Translations under genes and position numbers: made by a program | Notes under the pieces: generated by a model | What the model was told of the DNA's origin: nothing | Database searches by the model: none | Seen by the model: the letters and a program-made list of their open reading frames with translations, nothing else | Assembly: GCA_035518815.1 (NCBI GenBank) | Contig: DATIXG010000114.1 | Span: 1 to 64,000 of the forward strand | Reading direction: 5' to 3' | DNA: 64,000 nt | Origin: AG25 sp035518815 | Lineage (GTDB): Bacteria > Gemmatimonadota > Gemmatimonadetes > Gemmatimonadales > GWC2-71-9 | Shown here: one piece after another, positions 25,686 through 33,784 of the stretch | Position numbering within the stretch: position 1 is the stretch's first letter | Layout: each line of letters starts with the position of its first letter

Positions 25686-26185
25686 AAGGGACGGGGGACG
25701 AGGGAAGGGGGACGGGTGGTGCGGGGAAACGATCACGCGCGCGTCGTATTGACGCCCTCAGTCCTGCGTCGCAGTCGATCTTTCAATGCGTGCGAAGACT
25801 CGATTCGCTGCAAGCGTGGACGCGGGGACGTCTCGTCGCTCGGCTGGCCTACCGTCTGACCTTGGAGCCGCCTCTCAGTCGTCATTTTGGTCTCGCTGAC
25901 CAGATTCGCCGAGCCGCCGCCGCTATTCCTGCCAACATTGCCGAGGGGTACGCTCTTGGGACGACCCCTCAGTTCATTCGCTTTCTACGAATCGCGTTGG
26001 GCTCCGCGACGGAGCTGTGCACGCACCTGGAGCTGGCGCGCGATCTGAACCTCGTGCCTGAGCGAACTGTCGATGAAACCCTATCTGTGGCGAACCAGGT
26101 AGTCGGTCTACTGATCGGATTGATCTACAGTCTGAAGCGCCGGTCTGTCCCCACCCCTCCCTCATCCCCCGTCTCTCGTCCCTAG
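25683..26185 (+). mobile_element. Putative mobile element 1: four-helix-bundle gene between inverted heptamer ITRs
   Basis: Left end (25688-25719): GGGACGG, GGGACGA, GGGAAGG, GGGACGG, GTGG. Right end (26151-26182), read on the other strand: GGGACGA, GAGACGG, GGGATGA, GGGAGGG, GTGG. Both are 32 bp, aligned heptamer for heptamer with 26 of 32 identical. CTAG lies just outside each end (25682-25685 and 26182-26185), a possible target duplication or site. The 495-bp interior carries one four-helix-bundle ORF and nothing else. It sits between convergent genes at their TAG stop codons. No transposase is present. Confidence 0.65.
25790..26185 (+). CDS. Four-helix-bundle (S23/IVP-type) protein
   Basis: 131 residues from the GTG at 25790; no in-frame ATG exists. 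It matches the 23S rRNA intervening-sequence protein/four-helix-bundle family: RHFGLADQIRRAAAAIPANI followed by AEGYA, then RFLRIALGSATELCTHLELA. Family members are pentameric helical bundles related to the Avd accessory protein of diversity-generating retroelements; their function is poorly known. The last 13 residues (SVPTPPSSPVSRP) are encoded by the right inverted repeat, and the stop is the TAG just outside it. It is the only gene in element 1. Confidence 0.75.
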   Translation: MRRLDSLQAWTRGRLVARLAYRLTLEPPLSRHFGLADQIRRAAAAIPANIAEGYALGTTPQFIRFLRIALGSATELCTHLELARDLNLVPERTVDETLSVANQVVGLLIGLIYSLKRRSVPTPPSSPVSRP

Positions 26186-27414
26186 ATCTTGGCTGGTCTA
26201 TGCGAGAGCACCTCGATCCCCGTCTCCGTCATCACGCAGTCATCCTCGATCCGCACGCCGAATTTTCCGGGCTGGTACACGCCGGGCTCGATGGTAAAGG
26301 TCATCCCGGGTTCCAGTCGCGTTTCGCTGCCGTCCACGAGATAGGGCGGTTCGTGCACCTCGAGCCCGAAGCCGTGGCCGAGGCGATGGGTGAACTGGGG
26401 GCCGTATCCCGCCGCGGCGATCACCTGGCGCGCCGCGCGATCCAGCTCCTGTCCCTGGGTCAGGAGCGGCCGCCCCAGCGCGATCGCGGCGGTCTGCGCG
26501 TCATGCAGCAGGTTGAAGATGGTCTTGAATTCCTCCGAGGGTCGGTCGCCGAACCAGACGGTCCGCGTGATGTCCGACGTGTACCCCGCCACCCGGCAGC
26601 CGCAGTCGATCAGGACCGGCATCTCGGGCGCGAGCGTCGTTTCCGCGGGCGCGCCGTGCGGGAACGCACTCGAGGGCCCGAACTGCACGAGCCCGTCGCC
26701 GTCGCCGCCCCGCCGCGCCATCTCGGCCGCGAGGAAGCGCGCGATGTCCTGTTCGCTCGTTCCGGGCGCGAGTGCGGCGAACGTGGCGGCCAGCGCGTCT
26801 TCGGTGATGGCGATCGCGCGGCGCACGAGATCGACTTCCTCTCCGGTCTTCACCATCCGGAGCCGCTCGGTGACCGGGCGGGCGTCCTCGAAGCGCCAGC
26901 CGCCGAGCGCGTCCTTGATGCCGAGGAACGTGGCGTAGTCCGTCGACGAGTCGAGTGCGATCGTGCCGGTGCCGCGGACCTTGTGCTTCCGCACCGCCTT
27001 GGTCACCAGCTTGAACGGGTCGTCCCGTTCCTCCCATCCGGTGACGTCGGCGATCGGCGTGCGCGCCTTGATGCGCCCGACCTCGAATGCCGGGCAGATG
27101 ATGGCGGGATCGCCTCCGACGGGCAGGACCAGCGCGATGAGGCGTTCGCTCCGGCCGGGGTTCGAGCCGGTGAAGTAGCGGTAGTTCGCGCCGGGGGTGG
27201 CGATGAGGCAGTCCCACTTGCGCGTCGTCAGCTCGGCTTGCGCGCGCGCGATGCGGCGCGAGATGGTCGCGGGGGAGAGGGAGGGCTCTTGGGAACGCGG
27301 AAGTGGGAACGCGGAGGTCGGTACAGGGGTCGCTCTGCTGTTCCGCGTCCCGCGTTCCCACGTCCGCGTTTCGAGCACCGCTGCCATCAGCGCTACGAAG
27401 TCCCGTCGCTCCAT
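26182..27414 (-). CDS. Xaa-Pro aminopeptidase / M24 peptidase
   Basis: 410 residues. The N-terminal creatinase-like domain (RIARAQAELTTRKWDCLI, YRYFTGSNPGRSER) precedes a pita-bread catalytic domain. The metal ligands fit M24B: the two aspartates in IDCGCRVAGYTSDITRTV, the histidine in THRLGHGFGLEVHE, the glutamates in TIEPGVY and RIEDDC. It should cleave Xaa-Pro bonds with two metal ions. The first 16 residues (MERRDFVALMAAVL) resemble a twin-arginine-like or signal start and are separated from the rest by an in-frame heptamer hairpin insertion at residues 17-42. Its stop codon adjoins element 1. Confidence 0.85.
   Translation of the reverse strand: MERRDFVALMAAVLETRTWERGTRNSRATPVPTSAFPLPRSQEPSLSPATISRRIARAQAELTTRKWDCLIATPGANYRYFTGSNPGRSERLIALVLPVGGDPAIICPAFEVGRIKARTPIADVTGWEERDDPFKLVTKAVRKHKVRGTGTIALDSSTDYATFLGIKDALGGWRFEDARPVTERLRMVKTGEEVDLVRRAIAITEDALAATFAALAPGTSEQDIARFLAAEMARRGGDGDGLVQFGPSSAFPHGAPAETTLAPEMPVLIDCGCRVAGYTSDITRTVWFGDRPSEEFKTIFNLLHDAQTAAIALGRPLLTQGQELDRAARQVIAAAGYGPQFTHRLGHGFGLEVHEPPYLVDGSETRLEPGMTFTIEPGVYQPGKFGVRIEDDCVMTETGIEVLSHRPAKI
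27291..27366. repeat. Inverted heptamer repeat (copy E) near the 5' end of the M24 peptidase gene
   Basis: Left arm 27291-27318: GGGAACG, CGGAAGT, GGGAACG, CGGAGGT. Right arm 27339-27366, opposite strand: CGGACGT, GGGAACG, CGGGACG, CGGAACA. There are four heptamers on each side of a 20-base loop. It is in frame and supplies residues about 17-42 of the protein. Confidence 0.75.
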
Positions 27415-27486
27415 CCGTGCTAGCCCGCCCCTCGCGTGCGGCCTATATTATCCGCCCTCCCGCATGCGTGGAAGGCATCCTCACCG

Positions 27487-28002
27487 ATGAACTTCGAAGC
27501 GCGCATTGAGCCACTCGGCGGCAAGCTTCCCACCGTGAGCTATCGCTGGGATCCCGAGACCGACATCCTCACCGTCGCCTGCAAGGGCGTCGCGAAGGCC
27601 ACCGGCATGAACGGGACCGTGGACCTGGAGGGCGGTGACGGGTCGTTCGTCGTGCTCGACGTCGCGGGCGGCGTGTTGCAGGGCGTGGACGTCGTCACGT
27701 GGCCCGACGACGTCCGCACCGTCAACGGATTGGCCTCCCCCGAGGGCGCGAAGGACGGCCGTATCGTCTTTCCCGCCCGGCGCTCGCAGCCGGGCATCGC
27801 GGCGGTCGAGGTGGACACGGCGCTCATTGTCGAGAAGAACCACAGTGAGTCCGTATTCCATTTCCGTGTGGGGCGCCCTCGCCAGGTCACCCTGGTCCGC
27901 GTGGCGGACCTCTTCCTGGTCGAGGTGGACAAGCACTCGCGGGTTGCGGGCCTCTGGTTCCTCGACGTCCCGCCCTTCCCGAGCGTCGAGGTCACCGCCT
28001 GA
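27487..28002 (+). CDS. Conserved-looking protein of unknown function
   Basis: 171 residues from the ATG at 27487 (MNFEARIEPLGGKLP); an upstream ATG at 27436 is less likely because the M24 gene starts nearby in the other direction. The N-terminal VSYRWDPETDILTVACKG faintly resembles DUF2283-type beta repeats. The remainder is beta-rich, with no signal peptide or cofactor motif. It is the first gene of a long plus-strand run leading into the DNA-end resection genes. Confidence 0.6.
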   Translation: MNFEARIEPLGGKLPTVSYRWDPETDILTVACKGVAKATGMNGTVDLEGGDGSFVVLDVAGGVLQGVDVVTWPDDVRTVNGLASPEGAKDGRIVFPARRSQPGIAAVEVDTALIVEKNHSESVFHFRVGRPRQVTLVRVADLFLVEVDKHSRVAGLWFLDVPPFPSVEVTA

Positions 28003-28015
28003 GCCGGGCGGCGTC

Positions 28016-28783
28016 GTGAGCGACTCCCTGCCGCGGCTCGGGGGCCTCCCCGAAGCGGCCAAGTACGAACGGCTGACGGAACGCGTTCCCGGCGTCTGGT
28101 GGAGCGACGTCGGTCCATTCGCCGGGCTCCACGAGCTCAATGCGGTCCGGGTTCACTACTTCCGCAAGGCGTTCGGCGGATTCGGCAGGCGGCGCGCCCT
28201 GGACGTGGGATGCGGCGGCGGGATTCTCGCCGAGTCGCTCGCCCGCGAGGGGGCGGCGGTCACCGGGGTCGACCCGTCGGACCGGTCCCTCGCGGCGGCG
28301 CGCGAGCATGCGGGCAAGGCCGGGCTCACGATCGACTATCGCCGCGGCACCGCCGAGGAGCTGCTCGGCGCCGGCCTCGAAGGGACCTTCGATCTCGTGT
28401 TCGCCGTCGACGTGCTCGAGCACGTCGACCGGCTCGACCGCGCCCTCTCCGCGATCTCCAGAGTGCTCGCGCCCGGCGGTGGGTTCGGCTTCCTCACGCA
28501 CAACCGCACCATTGCTGCGTTCCTCCAGGTCGTCTGGGACGAGGAATACGTCCAGCACACCATGCCCGAGGGATTCCACGACTTCGCCCGCTTCATCACG
28601 CCCGAGGAGCTGACCGACGGTCTCACGCGCTACGGAATGGTCGTGCAGGACATGCGCGGGATTGCGCGGGGCGACGAGGGAGGGAAGGGGAAGGATGTGG
28701 AGGAGGTGGAGGGGAGTGGCGGCCGCATCCTGACCGACGATACCACCGTCACCTACATCGGCTGGGCGCTGAGGACGCGGTGA
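28016..28783 (+). CDS. UbiG-like SAM-dependent methyltransferase
   Basis: 255 residues from the GTG at 28016. SAM motif I LDVGCGGGILAESLAREGA (about 61-79), VTGVDPSDRSL, and the post-II VFAVDVLEHVDRLD are textbook; the C-terminal TYIGWA ending is typical of UbiG-type O-methyltransferases. Whether it acts in quinone synthesis is not shown by its neighbours. A purine-rich tract (28676-28718) encodes a Gly/Glu/Lys insertion near residues 221-234. The stop overlaps the NurA start as GTGA. Confidence 0.8.
   Translation: MSDSLPRLGGLPEAAKYERLTERVPGVWWSDVGPFAGLHELNAVRVHYFRKAFGGFGRRRALDVGCGGGILAESLAREGAAVTGVDPSDRSLAAAREHAGKAGLTIDYRRGTAEELLGAGLEGTFDLVFAVDVLEHVDRLDRALSAISRVLAPGGGFGFLTHNRTIAAFLQVVWDEEYVQHTMPEGFHDFARFITPEELTDGLTRYGMVVQDMRGIARGDEGGKGKDVEEVEGSGGRILTDDTTVTYIGWALRTR
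28676..28718. repeat. Purine-rich tract in the UbiG-like gene
   Basis: An uninterrupted G-rich, almost pure purine stretch ending in GTGG, resembling a decayed heptamer array. The heptamer phase is poor, so membership in the repeat family is uncertain. It encodes EGGKGKDVEEVEGSGG. Confidence 0.4.
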
Positions 28784-29772
28784 GCGGCGAGCGGCGGCTG
28801 CGCGATGCTCTCGTCGCCGCGGGGGCCGTGCCCGCCTCGCACGTCCCGGAGGAGAGCACGGGACGCGGCGACCTGCTCGAGGTCGCGGGCGCCGAGCTGG
28901 TCGAAGACGCGACGGTCACCGCGCACCCCGTGGCCCCCATCGCGGGGCCGCCCGCCGTGGCGTTCCTTGACGGGATCGAGCGCTGGCTGGTGACGTTCTA
29001 CGACGGCGTCGTTCCGATCGTCCGGGCGTACGTGGCGGGCGCCGTGCGGCGCCGCGACGGCAGCCGCCGCTTGAGCACCGCGCTCGCGGCGACCCGCGAG
29101 TTTCACGTCGCGCCCCTGGCCGCCTTGCGTCCTGGCGTGCGGGCGGCGCTCGAGGCGAGCGAGATCGAGCTCGTCGACGTCGCCGCGGATGCGCAGCAGG
29201 CAACGCAGCCGGGCCGCGCGCTCGAGGCGGCGCGGCGCGTGGTGGAGAATGCGCGAGTCGCTCTCGAGAAGGCGCTCGGCGAGCGCCACGCCGCGGCGCT
29301 CGGGCCGGACGAATGGCTCGTGGTGGACGGCGTGCTCTCGGAGTCGGCCGCGCTGTCCCGCCATCCGCGCGCGCTCGGCGTCATCAAGAGTCACGCGGCG
29401 CAGTACTTCGAGGGCGAGGCCCTCACCCGCGCGCTCACGATCCCCGATCATCATCGCTCGAGCGTGTTCCAGCCCCGGGGCCGCGCGCGCCACGAGGTCT
29501 ACTCGTGGTACCTGCGGCTCTGGCCATGGGAAGGAAACGATCTGCTGTTCGGGCTGGTGCGCGTCGAGGCGCGCGCCCACGCCGACACCGTCGCCACGGC
29601 ATCCCGGATCGCCGGGTGGCTCGTGCGCGAACGCGCGCCCGTGGCGACGCCCGACCGGCGGTGGGACCGGTTACTTTACCCCATGCACGACGTCGAAACG
29701 TATTTAAGAGCCCGCGCCCCCCGGGAACTGGTCCCCCGCGCCGCCTCGCGTCTGCCGCGGCGGGCATCGTGA
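28780..29772 (+). CDS. NurA-family nuclease
   Basis: 330 residues from the GTG at 28780. The NurA fold is supported by FLDGIERW (D64-G65), by VVDGVLSES (D183-G184) and by LGVIKSH (K203), the family's DG...DG-L...GV-K pattern. The last third has HEVYSWYLRLWPWEGNDLLF. NurA is the 5'-3' exo/endonuclease partner of the HerA translocase in DNA-end resection. It overlaps the UbiG-like gene and the HerA gene by GTGA junctions, so NurA and HerA are probably made in step. The call rests on motif pattern plus the HerA/Mre11/Rad50 context. Confidence 0.7.
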   Translation: MSGERRLRDALVAAGAVPASHVPEESTGRGDLLEVAGAELVEDATVTAHPVAPIAGPPAVAFLDGIERWLVTFYDGVVPIVRAYVAGAVRRRDGSRRLSTALAATREFHVAPLAALRPGVRAALEASEIELVDVAADAQQATQPGRALEAARRVVENARVALEKALGERHAAALGPDEWLVVDGVLSESAALSRHPRALGVIKSHAAQYFEGEALTRALTIPDHHRSSVFQPRGRARHEVYSWYLRLWPWEGNDLLFGLVRVEARAHADTVATASRIAGWLVRERAPVATPDRRWDRLLYPMHDVETYLRARAPRELVPRAASRLPRRAS

Positions 29773-31748
29773 TCCAGCAACGGGTCCCATCTTCTCCGAG
29801 CGGCGGGACCCCTGTCGGTCGCGTCGTCGCGACCGAGCTCAAGCCGGCCACCCCGCATCAATTCCATTTCTGGACGGCGAACGAGACGAGCATCGGGATC
29901 GGGGCGATCGTCCGCGTCGAAGAAGACGGACGAGAAACGGGGGACGGGGGACGGGTGGTGTACGGCGTGGTGACGGATGCCATGGCCTACTCCGACCTGG
30001 CGACTCCGCTGCACGACGTCGTCGGGGCTGAGGGCGATCCCGCGCGCGCGGCGGAGAGCCCCACAGTGCGCCAGGAGATCCGCCTCTGGACGGCGGCCGT
30101 GCTGCGCCAGGAGCCCGAGGAGCCGCTCCAGCCCGTGCCGCTCGGCCGGGTATGCGTGGCGGACGACGCCGATGTGGTGCAGGCGCTCCGCATGGATGCC
30201 TACCTGACCGGCGCGACGCCGAGCGGGATTCCGGTCGGCCTCTACACGTCCGGCGGCCTCGAGGCGCCGGTGTACCTCGATGCCGATTTCCTGCTCGGTC
30301 CCGAGGCCGCGCACTTGAACATCTCGGGCGTCTCGGGACTGGCGACCAAGACGAGCGCCGTGGAATTCCTGCTCTCGTCCATCTTCCAGCACTTTCCGGC
30401 GCACAAGGGCCGCGTTGCCGCCGTGTGCTTCAACGTGAAGGGGCCCGACCTGTGCTTCCTCGATCAGCCGGGCCCCCTGGACGACGCGGACCGGCGGCGC
30501 TACGAGCGGCTGGGCGTGACACCGCAGCCATTCGCGCGCGTACGGTACTACGCGCCGTTCAAGGCCGACGGGGTGAACCTCAACACGTTGCGCACCCACC
30601 CCGATCTCGCGGGCAACGTCGAGCCCCTGGTGTGGGGGCTCGAAGAGGTGCTCGACTTCGCAGAAGTGCTCTTGAACCGGGACGACATCGACGCGAAGGC
30701 CGACGCCTTTATCGATTTCCTGTCCGACCGCGTGGTGCGCCGCGAGTTCGACGATGGGTTCGGGGGCACGCACCGGGTGCAGACGTTCGCCGACCTGGAC
30801 CGGCTGTTCCGGGCCATCTTCGACGGGCTCGAGAGCGCGGGCCGGAGCGACATGTGGCGCACCCATCACGTGGCGACGATTCGTAAGGTGCGGAACCGCC
30901 TCTCCAACATTTCGACGCGCTGCAAAGGGCTGGTCACCGACGACGGCCCGTCGAGCGATCTGCCGTGGGGCCGATTCGACGCTCAGACCGTCTACGTGGT
31001 CGATATCGCGAACGTCGATCCGCTCGGCCAGGACCTCGTGTTCGCGCGGATCGTGTCCCAGCTGCGCGAGCGGCTCGAGCGGCGCGACCTGGGCGTGGAT
31101 GCGGTCGTGGTGTTCGTGGACGAGCTGAACAAGTACGCGCCGGCGGACGGGCCGGACACGTATGTCAAGAAAATGTTGCTCGATATCTCCGAGCGCGGGC
31201 GTTACCTTGGTCTCGTGCTGTTCGGCGCGGAGCAGTTCCGCACCCAGGTGCATCGCCGCGTCGTGGGGAATGCGGCGACGATCGTGTATGGTCGCATGGA
31301 TTTCGACGAGCTGGCCACCCCCGGATACCAGGTGCTCACCCCGGCCACCAAGATCAAGCTGGCCACCCTTCCCGTGGGGGAGCTGATGGTGCGCCACCCG
31401 CACTTCACACAGCCCGTGTTCGTCCGCTTCCCGCGGCCGGCGGTGCTGCGCGGGCGCGATGGGGTGGGGCGCTTTCCGCCCGCCGCCGACCTGCCGTTCG
31501 AAGACGCGGTGGTCCGCCAGCTCGTGCGGATGGATCGCCGCATTCGGCCCAATGAGGCGAAGGACCTGATCGCCGACCGGACGCCCGACGACGTGCGCCG
31601 CGCCCTCGCCGCGACGCGGCGCGCCCGGCCGGAGGACCCGCTGGCGTTTTTCCGCCGCGCGCTCGGCCGCGCGGTGCCGGCGCCAGCCGCCGAGCGCCCG
31701 CGCGAGGTGGTGCAGCCCCTCAATCCCATTGCCGACGAACCCTACTGA
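29769..31748 (+). CDS. HerA-like DNA translocase ATPase
   Basis: 659 residues from the GTG at 29769. The N-terminal HAS-barrel-like domain (about 1-110) includes TPHQFHFWTANETSIGIG. The P-loop is unusual: NISGVSGLATKTSAVEFLL with K194 where HerA normally has a GxTGSGKS motif. Walker B is VVFVDELNKYAP with D451-E452, and a sensor-like FGAEQF follows. HerA is a hexameric FtsK/HerA-superfamily pump that feeds DNA ends to NurA. A 32-bp solo heptamer repeat is inserted in frame at residues 53-63. The next gene is an unrelated lipoprotein, then sbcD. Confidence 0.75.
   Translation: MIQQRVPSSPSGGTPVGRVVATELKPATPHQFHFWTANETSIGIGAIVRVEEDGRETGDGGRVVYGVVTDAMAYSDLATPLHDVVGAEGDPARAAESPTVRQEIRLWTAAVLRQEPEEPLQPVPLGRVCVADDADVVQALRMDAYLTGATPSGIPVGLYTSGGLEAPVYLDADFLLGPEAAHLNISGVSGLATKTSAVEFLLSSIFQHFPAHKGRVAAVCFNVKGPDLCFLDQPGPLDDADRRRYERLGVTPQPFARVRYYAPFKADGVNLNTLRTHPDLAGNVEPLVWGLEEVLDFAEVLLNRDDIDAKADAFIDFLSDRVVRREFDDGFGGTHRVQTFADLDRLFRAIFDGLESAGRSDMWRTHHVATIRKVRNRLSNISTRCKGLVTDDGPSSDLPWGRFDAQTVYVVDIANVDPLGQDLVFARIVSQLRERLERRDLGVDAVVVFVDELNKYAPADGPDTYVKKMLLDISERGRYLGLVLFGAEQFRTQVHRRVVGNAATIVYGRMDFDELATPGYQVLTPATKIKLATLPVGELMVRHPHFTQPVFVRFPRPAVLRGRDGVGRFPPAADLPFEDAVVRQLVRMDRRIRPNEAKDLIADRTPDDVRRALAATRRARPEDPLAFFRRALGRAVPAPAAERPREVVQPLNPIADEPY
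29927..29958. repeat. Solo 32-bp heptamer repeat (copy F) inside herA-like gene
   Basis: CGGACGA, GAAACGG, GGGACGG, GGGACGG, GTGG: four heptamers plus GTGG, the same unit as the ITR of element 1, in the same register. It is in frame and encodes about EDGRETGDGGR within the N-terminal barrel. No inverted partner is nearby. Confidence 0.75.
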
Positions 31749-31764
31749 CCCGGGAGCCGACCGC

Positions 31765-32607
31765 ATGGCCATGACTCGTCTGCCACACGTCGCCGCTCTT
31801 CTGGGCGTGATCGCCGCCGGCTGCGGGGAGGCGAAGAAGGTGACCCTGCGCTACCACCCGCCGCAGGGCTCGACCTTCCCGTACCTCATGGAGCAGAGCA
31901 ACAGCGTGCGGTTCGAGAGCGGCCAGATGGCGAAGGTGCCCGAGCAGAAGATCCAGATGCACATCTACTTCACGCAGACCATCACGGGGCCGACCGACGG
32001 CGGGACCGGCGTGACGATGCGGTTCGATTCGGTCACGATGGACGGTCCCATGATGGGCCCCGGCTTTCAGGCCGCCCTCGACAGCTTGCGCGGCCGCTCG
32101 GCCAGTGTGGTGTTCGACGATCGCCGGAACGTCGTCAAAGCGGCGGGCGCTCCTGGAGGCGAGCCGAGTCCGGTGCTCGCGAAGGGCCTGCGGGGATTGT
32201 CGTTCCCGTTCCCGGACGGGCCGGTCGGCGTGGGGGACTCGTGGTCGGCGGAGATCGACCTGCCGCTGGGTCAGGTCGCGGGCGCGAATACGCCGTTCAG
32301 GGCCAAGACCAAGTTCACCATCCGTGAGCTCGCCACGAGTACGCCCGACACGACCATCCTCGTCGCTCTCGAGACGACGCTCCCGACGGAACCCATCGTC
32401 ATGACGCAGCAGGGGCAGGCCGTCACCATGAAGCTCGCGGGCACCCTGACGGGCGACCAGCTGTACTCGGTTTCGCGCGGCGCCGCGATCCACTCGAAGC
32501 TCGGCGGCACCATCGGCATCGACGTGAGTGGCGGCAGCCTCGGAGCGAAGGGCATGCACATGACGATGACGCAGGCGACGTCGCTCAACCTGAGCGGCGT
32601 GCCATGA
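31765..32607 (+). CDS. Putative lipoprotein between herA and sbcD
   Basis: 280 residues from the ATG at 31765. The signal ends in a lipobox-like VIAAGC at about residue 20. The mature part is a beta-rich domain (YHPPQGSTFPYLMEQSN, then ASVVFDDRRNVVKAAG and FPFPDGPVGVGDSW) resembling a periplasmic fatty-acid-binding-like barrel described for DUF6263-type proteins; I am not certain of this. An envelope protein inside a DNA-repair operon is odd; it follows HerA by 16 bases. Confidence 0.65.
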   Translation: MAMTRLPHVAALLGVIAAGCGEAKKVTLRYHPPQGSTFPYLMEQSNSVRFESGQMAKVPEQKIQMHIYFTQTITGPTDGGTGVTMRFDSVTMDGPMMGPGFQAALDSLRGRSASVVFDDRRNVVKAAGAPGGEPSPVLAKGLRGLSFPFPDGPVGVGDSWSAEIDLPLGQVAGANTPFRAKTKFTIRELATSTPDTTILVALETTLPTEPIVMTQQGQAVTMKLAGTLTGDQLYSVSRGAAIHSKLGGTIGIDVSGGSLGAKGMHMTMTQATSLNLSGVP

Positions 32608-32611
32608 GCGG

Positions 32612-33784
32612 GTGAAGCTCGCCCACCTCGCCGATCTGCACCTGGGGTTCCGCCAGTACGAGCGGCAGACGCCGCGCGGCGGGAACCAGCGGGAGGCCGA
32701 TGTCGCCGAGGCGTTCCGGCGCGCGGTGGACGACGTCGTCACCCAGCAGCCGGACCTGATCGTACTCGCCGGCGACATCTTCCATTCTGTCCGACCGACC
32801 AACCCCGCGATCCTCTTCCTCTTCAGGCAGCTGCAGCGGCTGCGCGCCGATCTGCCCGAGACCCCGATCGTGATGATCGCGGGGAATCACGATACACCCC
32901 GGTCCACCGAAACCGGCACGATTCTCCGGTTGTACGAGGCGCTGGGCGTCGAGGTCGTCGTGGATCAGGCGCGGCGCGTCATGCTGCCGCGCCTGGACTG
33001 CGCGGTCCTGGCCGTGCCCCACGAGGCCCTGATGCAGGCGGAGCGCCCGGCGCTCCGGCCCCAGAGCGGGGTCACCTACAACGTGCTCCTCGTGCATGGC
33101 CAGCTACCGGGCATCGGCGAGGCCCGCGGCACGGCCGAGTACGGCGGCGCGCCGCTCGACCTGCACGATCTCGCCCCGGCGCAATGGAATTACGTCGCCC
33201 TCGGCCACCACCACGTGGCGCAGGAAGTCGCCGCCAACGCCTGGTATGCCGGGAGCCTCGAGTACGTGAATCCGAATCCCTGGGGCCAGCTGCAGGACGA
33301 GCGCGAGCGCGGGCGCGAGGGGAAAGCGTATCTCGTCGTCGATCTCAAGACGGGCCGGGTCACGCCGCGGCCCATCGCGCCCGTGCGGCGCCATATCGAT
33401 CTGCCGTTGATCGAGGGCAAGGGCCTCACCGCCAAGGAGCTGGACGAGCGGATCGCCGCCCTCGTGGCCGCGGCGAAACCCGCGATCGACGATCAGATCG
33501 TGCGGCTGCTCGCGTTCGACGTCGCGCGCGATACCGCACGGGCGCTGGACCACGCCGCCATCCGCGGGTACAAGGCGCGCGCGCTCCACTTTCAGCTCGA
33601 CCTGCGGCGCCCCGAGGTCCATCGGGTCGAGCTGCCGGACGCGCCGGGACGGCGGCACACGCTGCCCGAGCTCACGCGCGCGTTCCTCGAACGCCGCCCG
33701 CTCGACGCCGACCTGAACCGCGCCGAGCTCGCGCGCCTGGGCGTGGAGTACGTCGAGCATGCGGGCGAGGAGGACCGCGGCTGA
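32612..33784 (+). CDS. sbcD: SbcD/Mre11-type DNA repair exonuclease
   Basis: 390 residues from a GTG at 32612. All five phosphoesterase motifs are visible: HLADLHLG, VLAGDIFHS, IAGNHDTPRS, VLLVHGQLPG and ALGHHHVAQE. It is a Mn-dependent 3'-5' exonuclease and endonuclease that works with SbcC/Rad50 on DNA ends and hairpins. Its last base overlaps the sbcC ATG (TGATG). The C-terminal 150 residues match the SbcD capping domain only weakly. Confidence 0.9.
   Translation: MKLAHLADLHLGFRQYERQTPRGGNQREADVAEAFRRAVDDVVTQQPDLIVLAGDIFHSVRPTNPAILFLFRQLQRLRADLPETPIVMIAGNHDTPRSTETGTILRLYEALGVEVVVDQARRVMLPRLDCAVLAVPHEALMQAERPALRPQSGVTYNVLLVHGQLPGIGEARGTAEYGGAPLDLHDLAPAQWNYVALGHHHVAQEVAANAWYAGSLEYVNPNPWGQLQDERERGREGKAYLVVDLKTGRVTPRPIAPVRRHIDLPLIEGKGLTAKELDERIAALVAAAKPAIDDQIVRLLAFDVARDTARALDHAAIRGYKARALHFQLDLRRPEVHRVELPDAPGRRHTLPELTRAFLERRPLDADLNRAELARLGVEYVEHAGEEDRG

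Noticed and set aside
25683..26185. Element 1 considered as an insertion sequence or group II intron
   Set aside because: No transposase DDE, HUH or reverse-transcriptase motifs are present in 495 bp, and no intron domain V is visible.
25686..26185. Four-helix-bundle gene considered as an actual 23S rRNA intervening sequence
   Set aside because: No rRNA sequence flanks it; the neighbours are protein genes.
28676..28718. Purine tract in the UbiG-like gene as a full heptamer repeat copy
   Set aside because: The 7-base register breaks down after two units, so it is only listed as a possible decayed relative.
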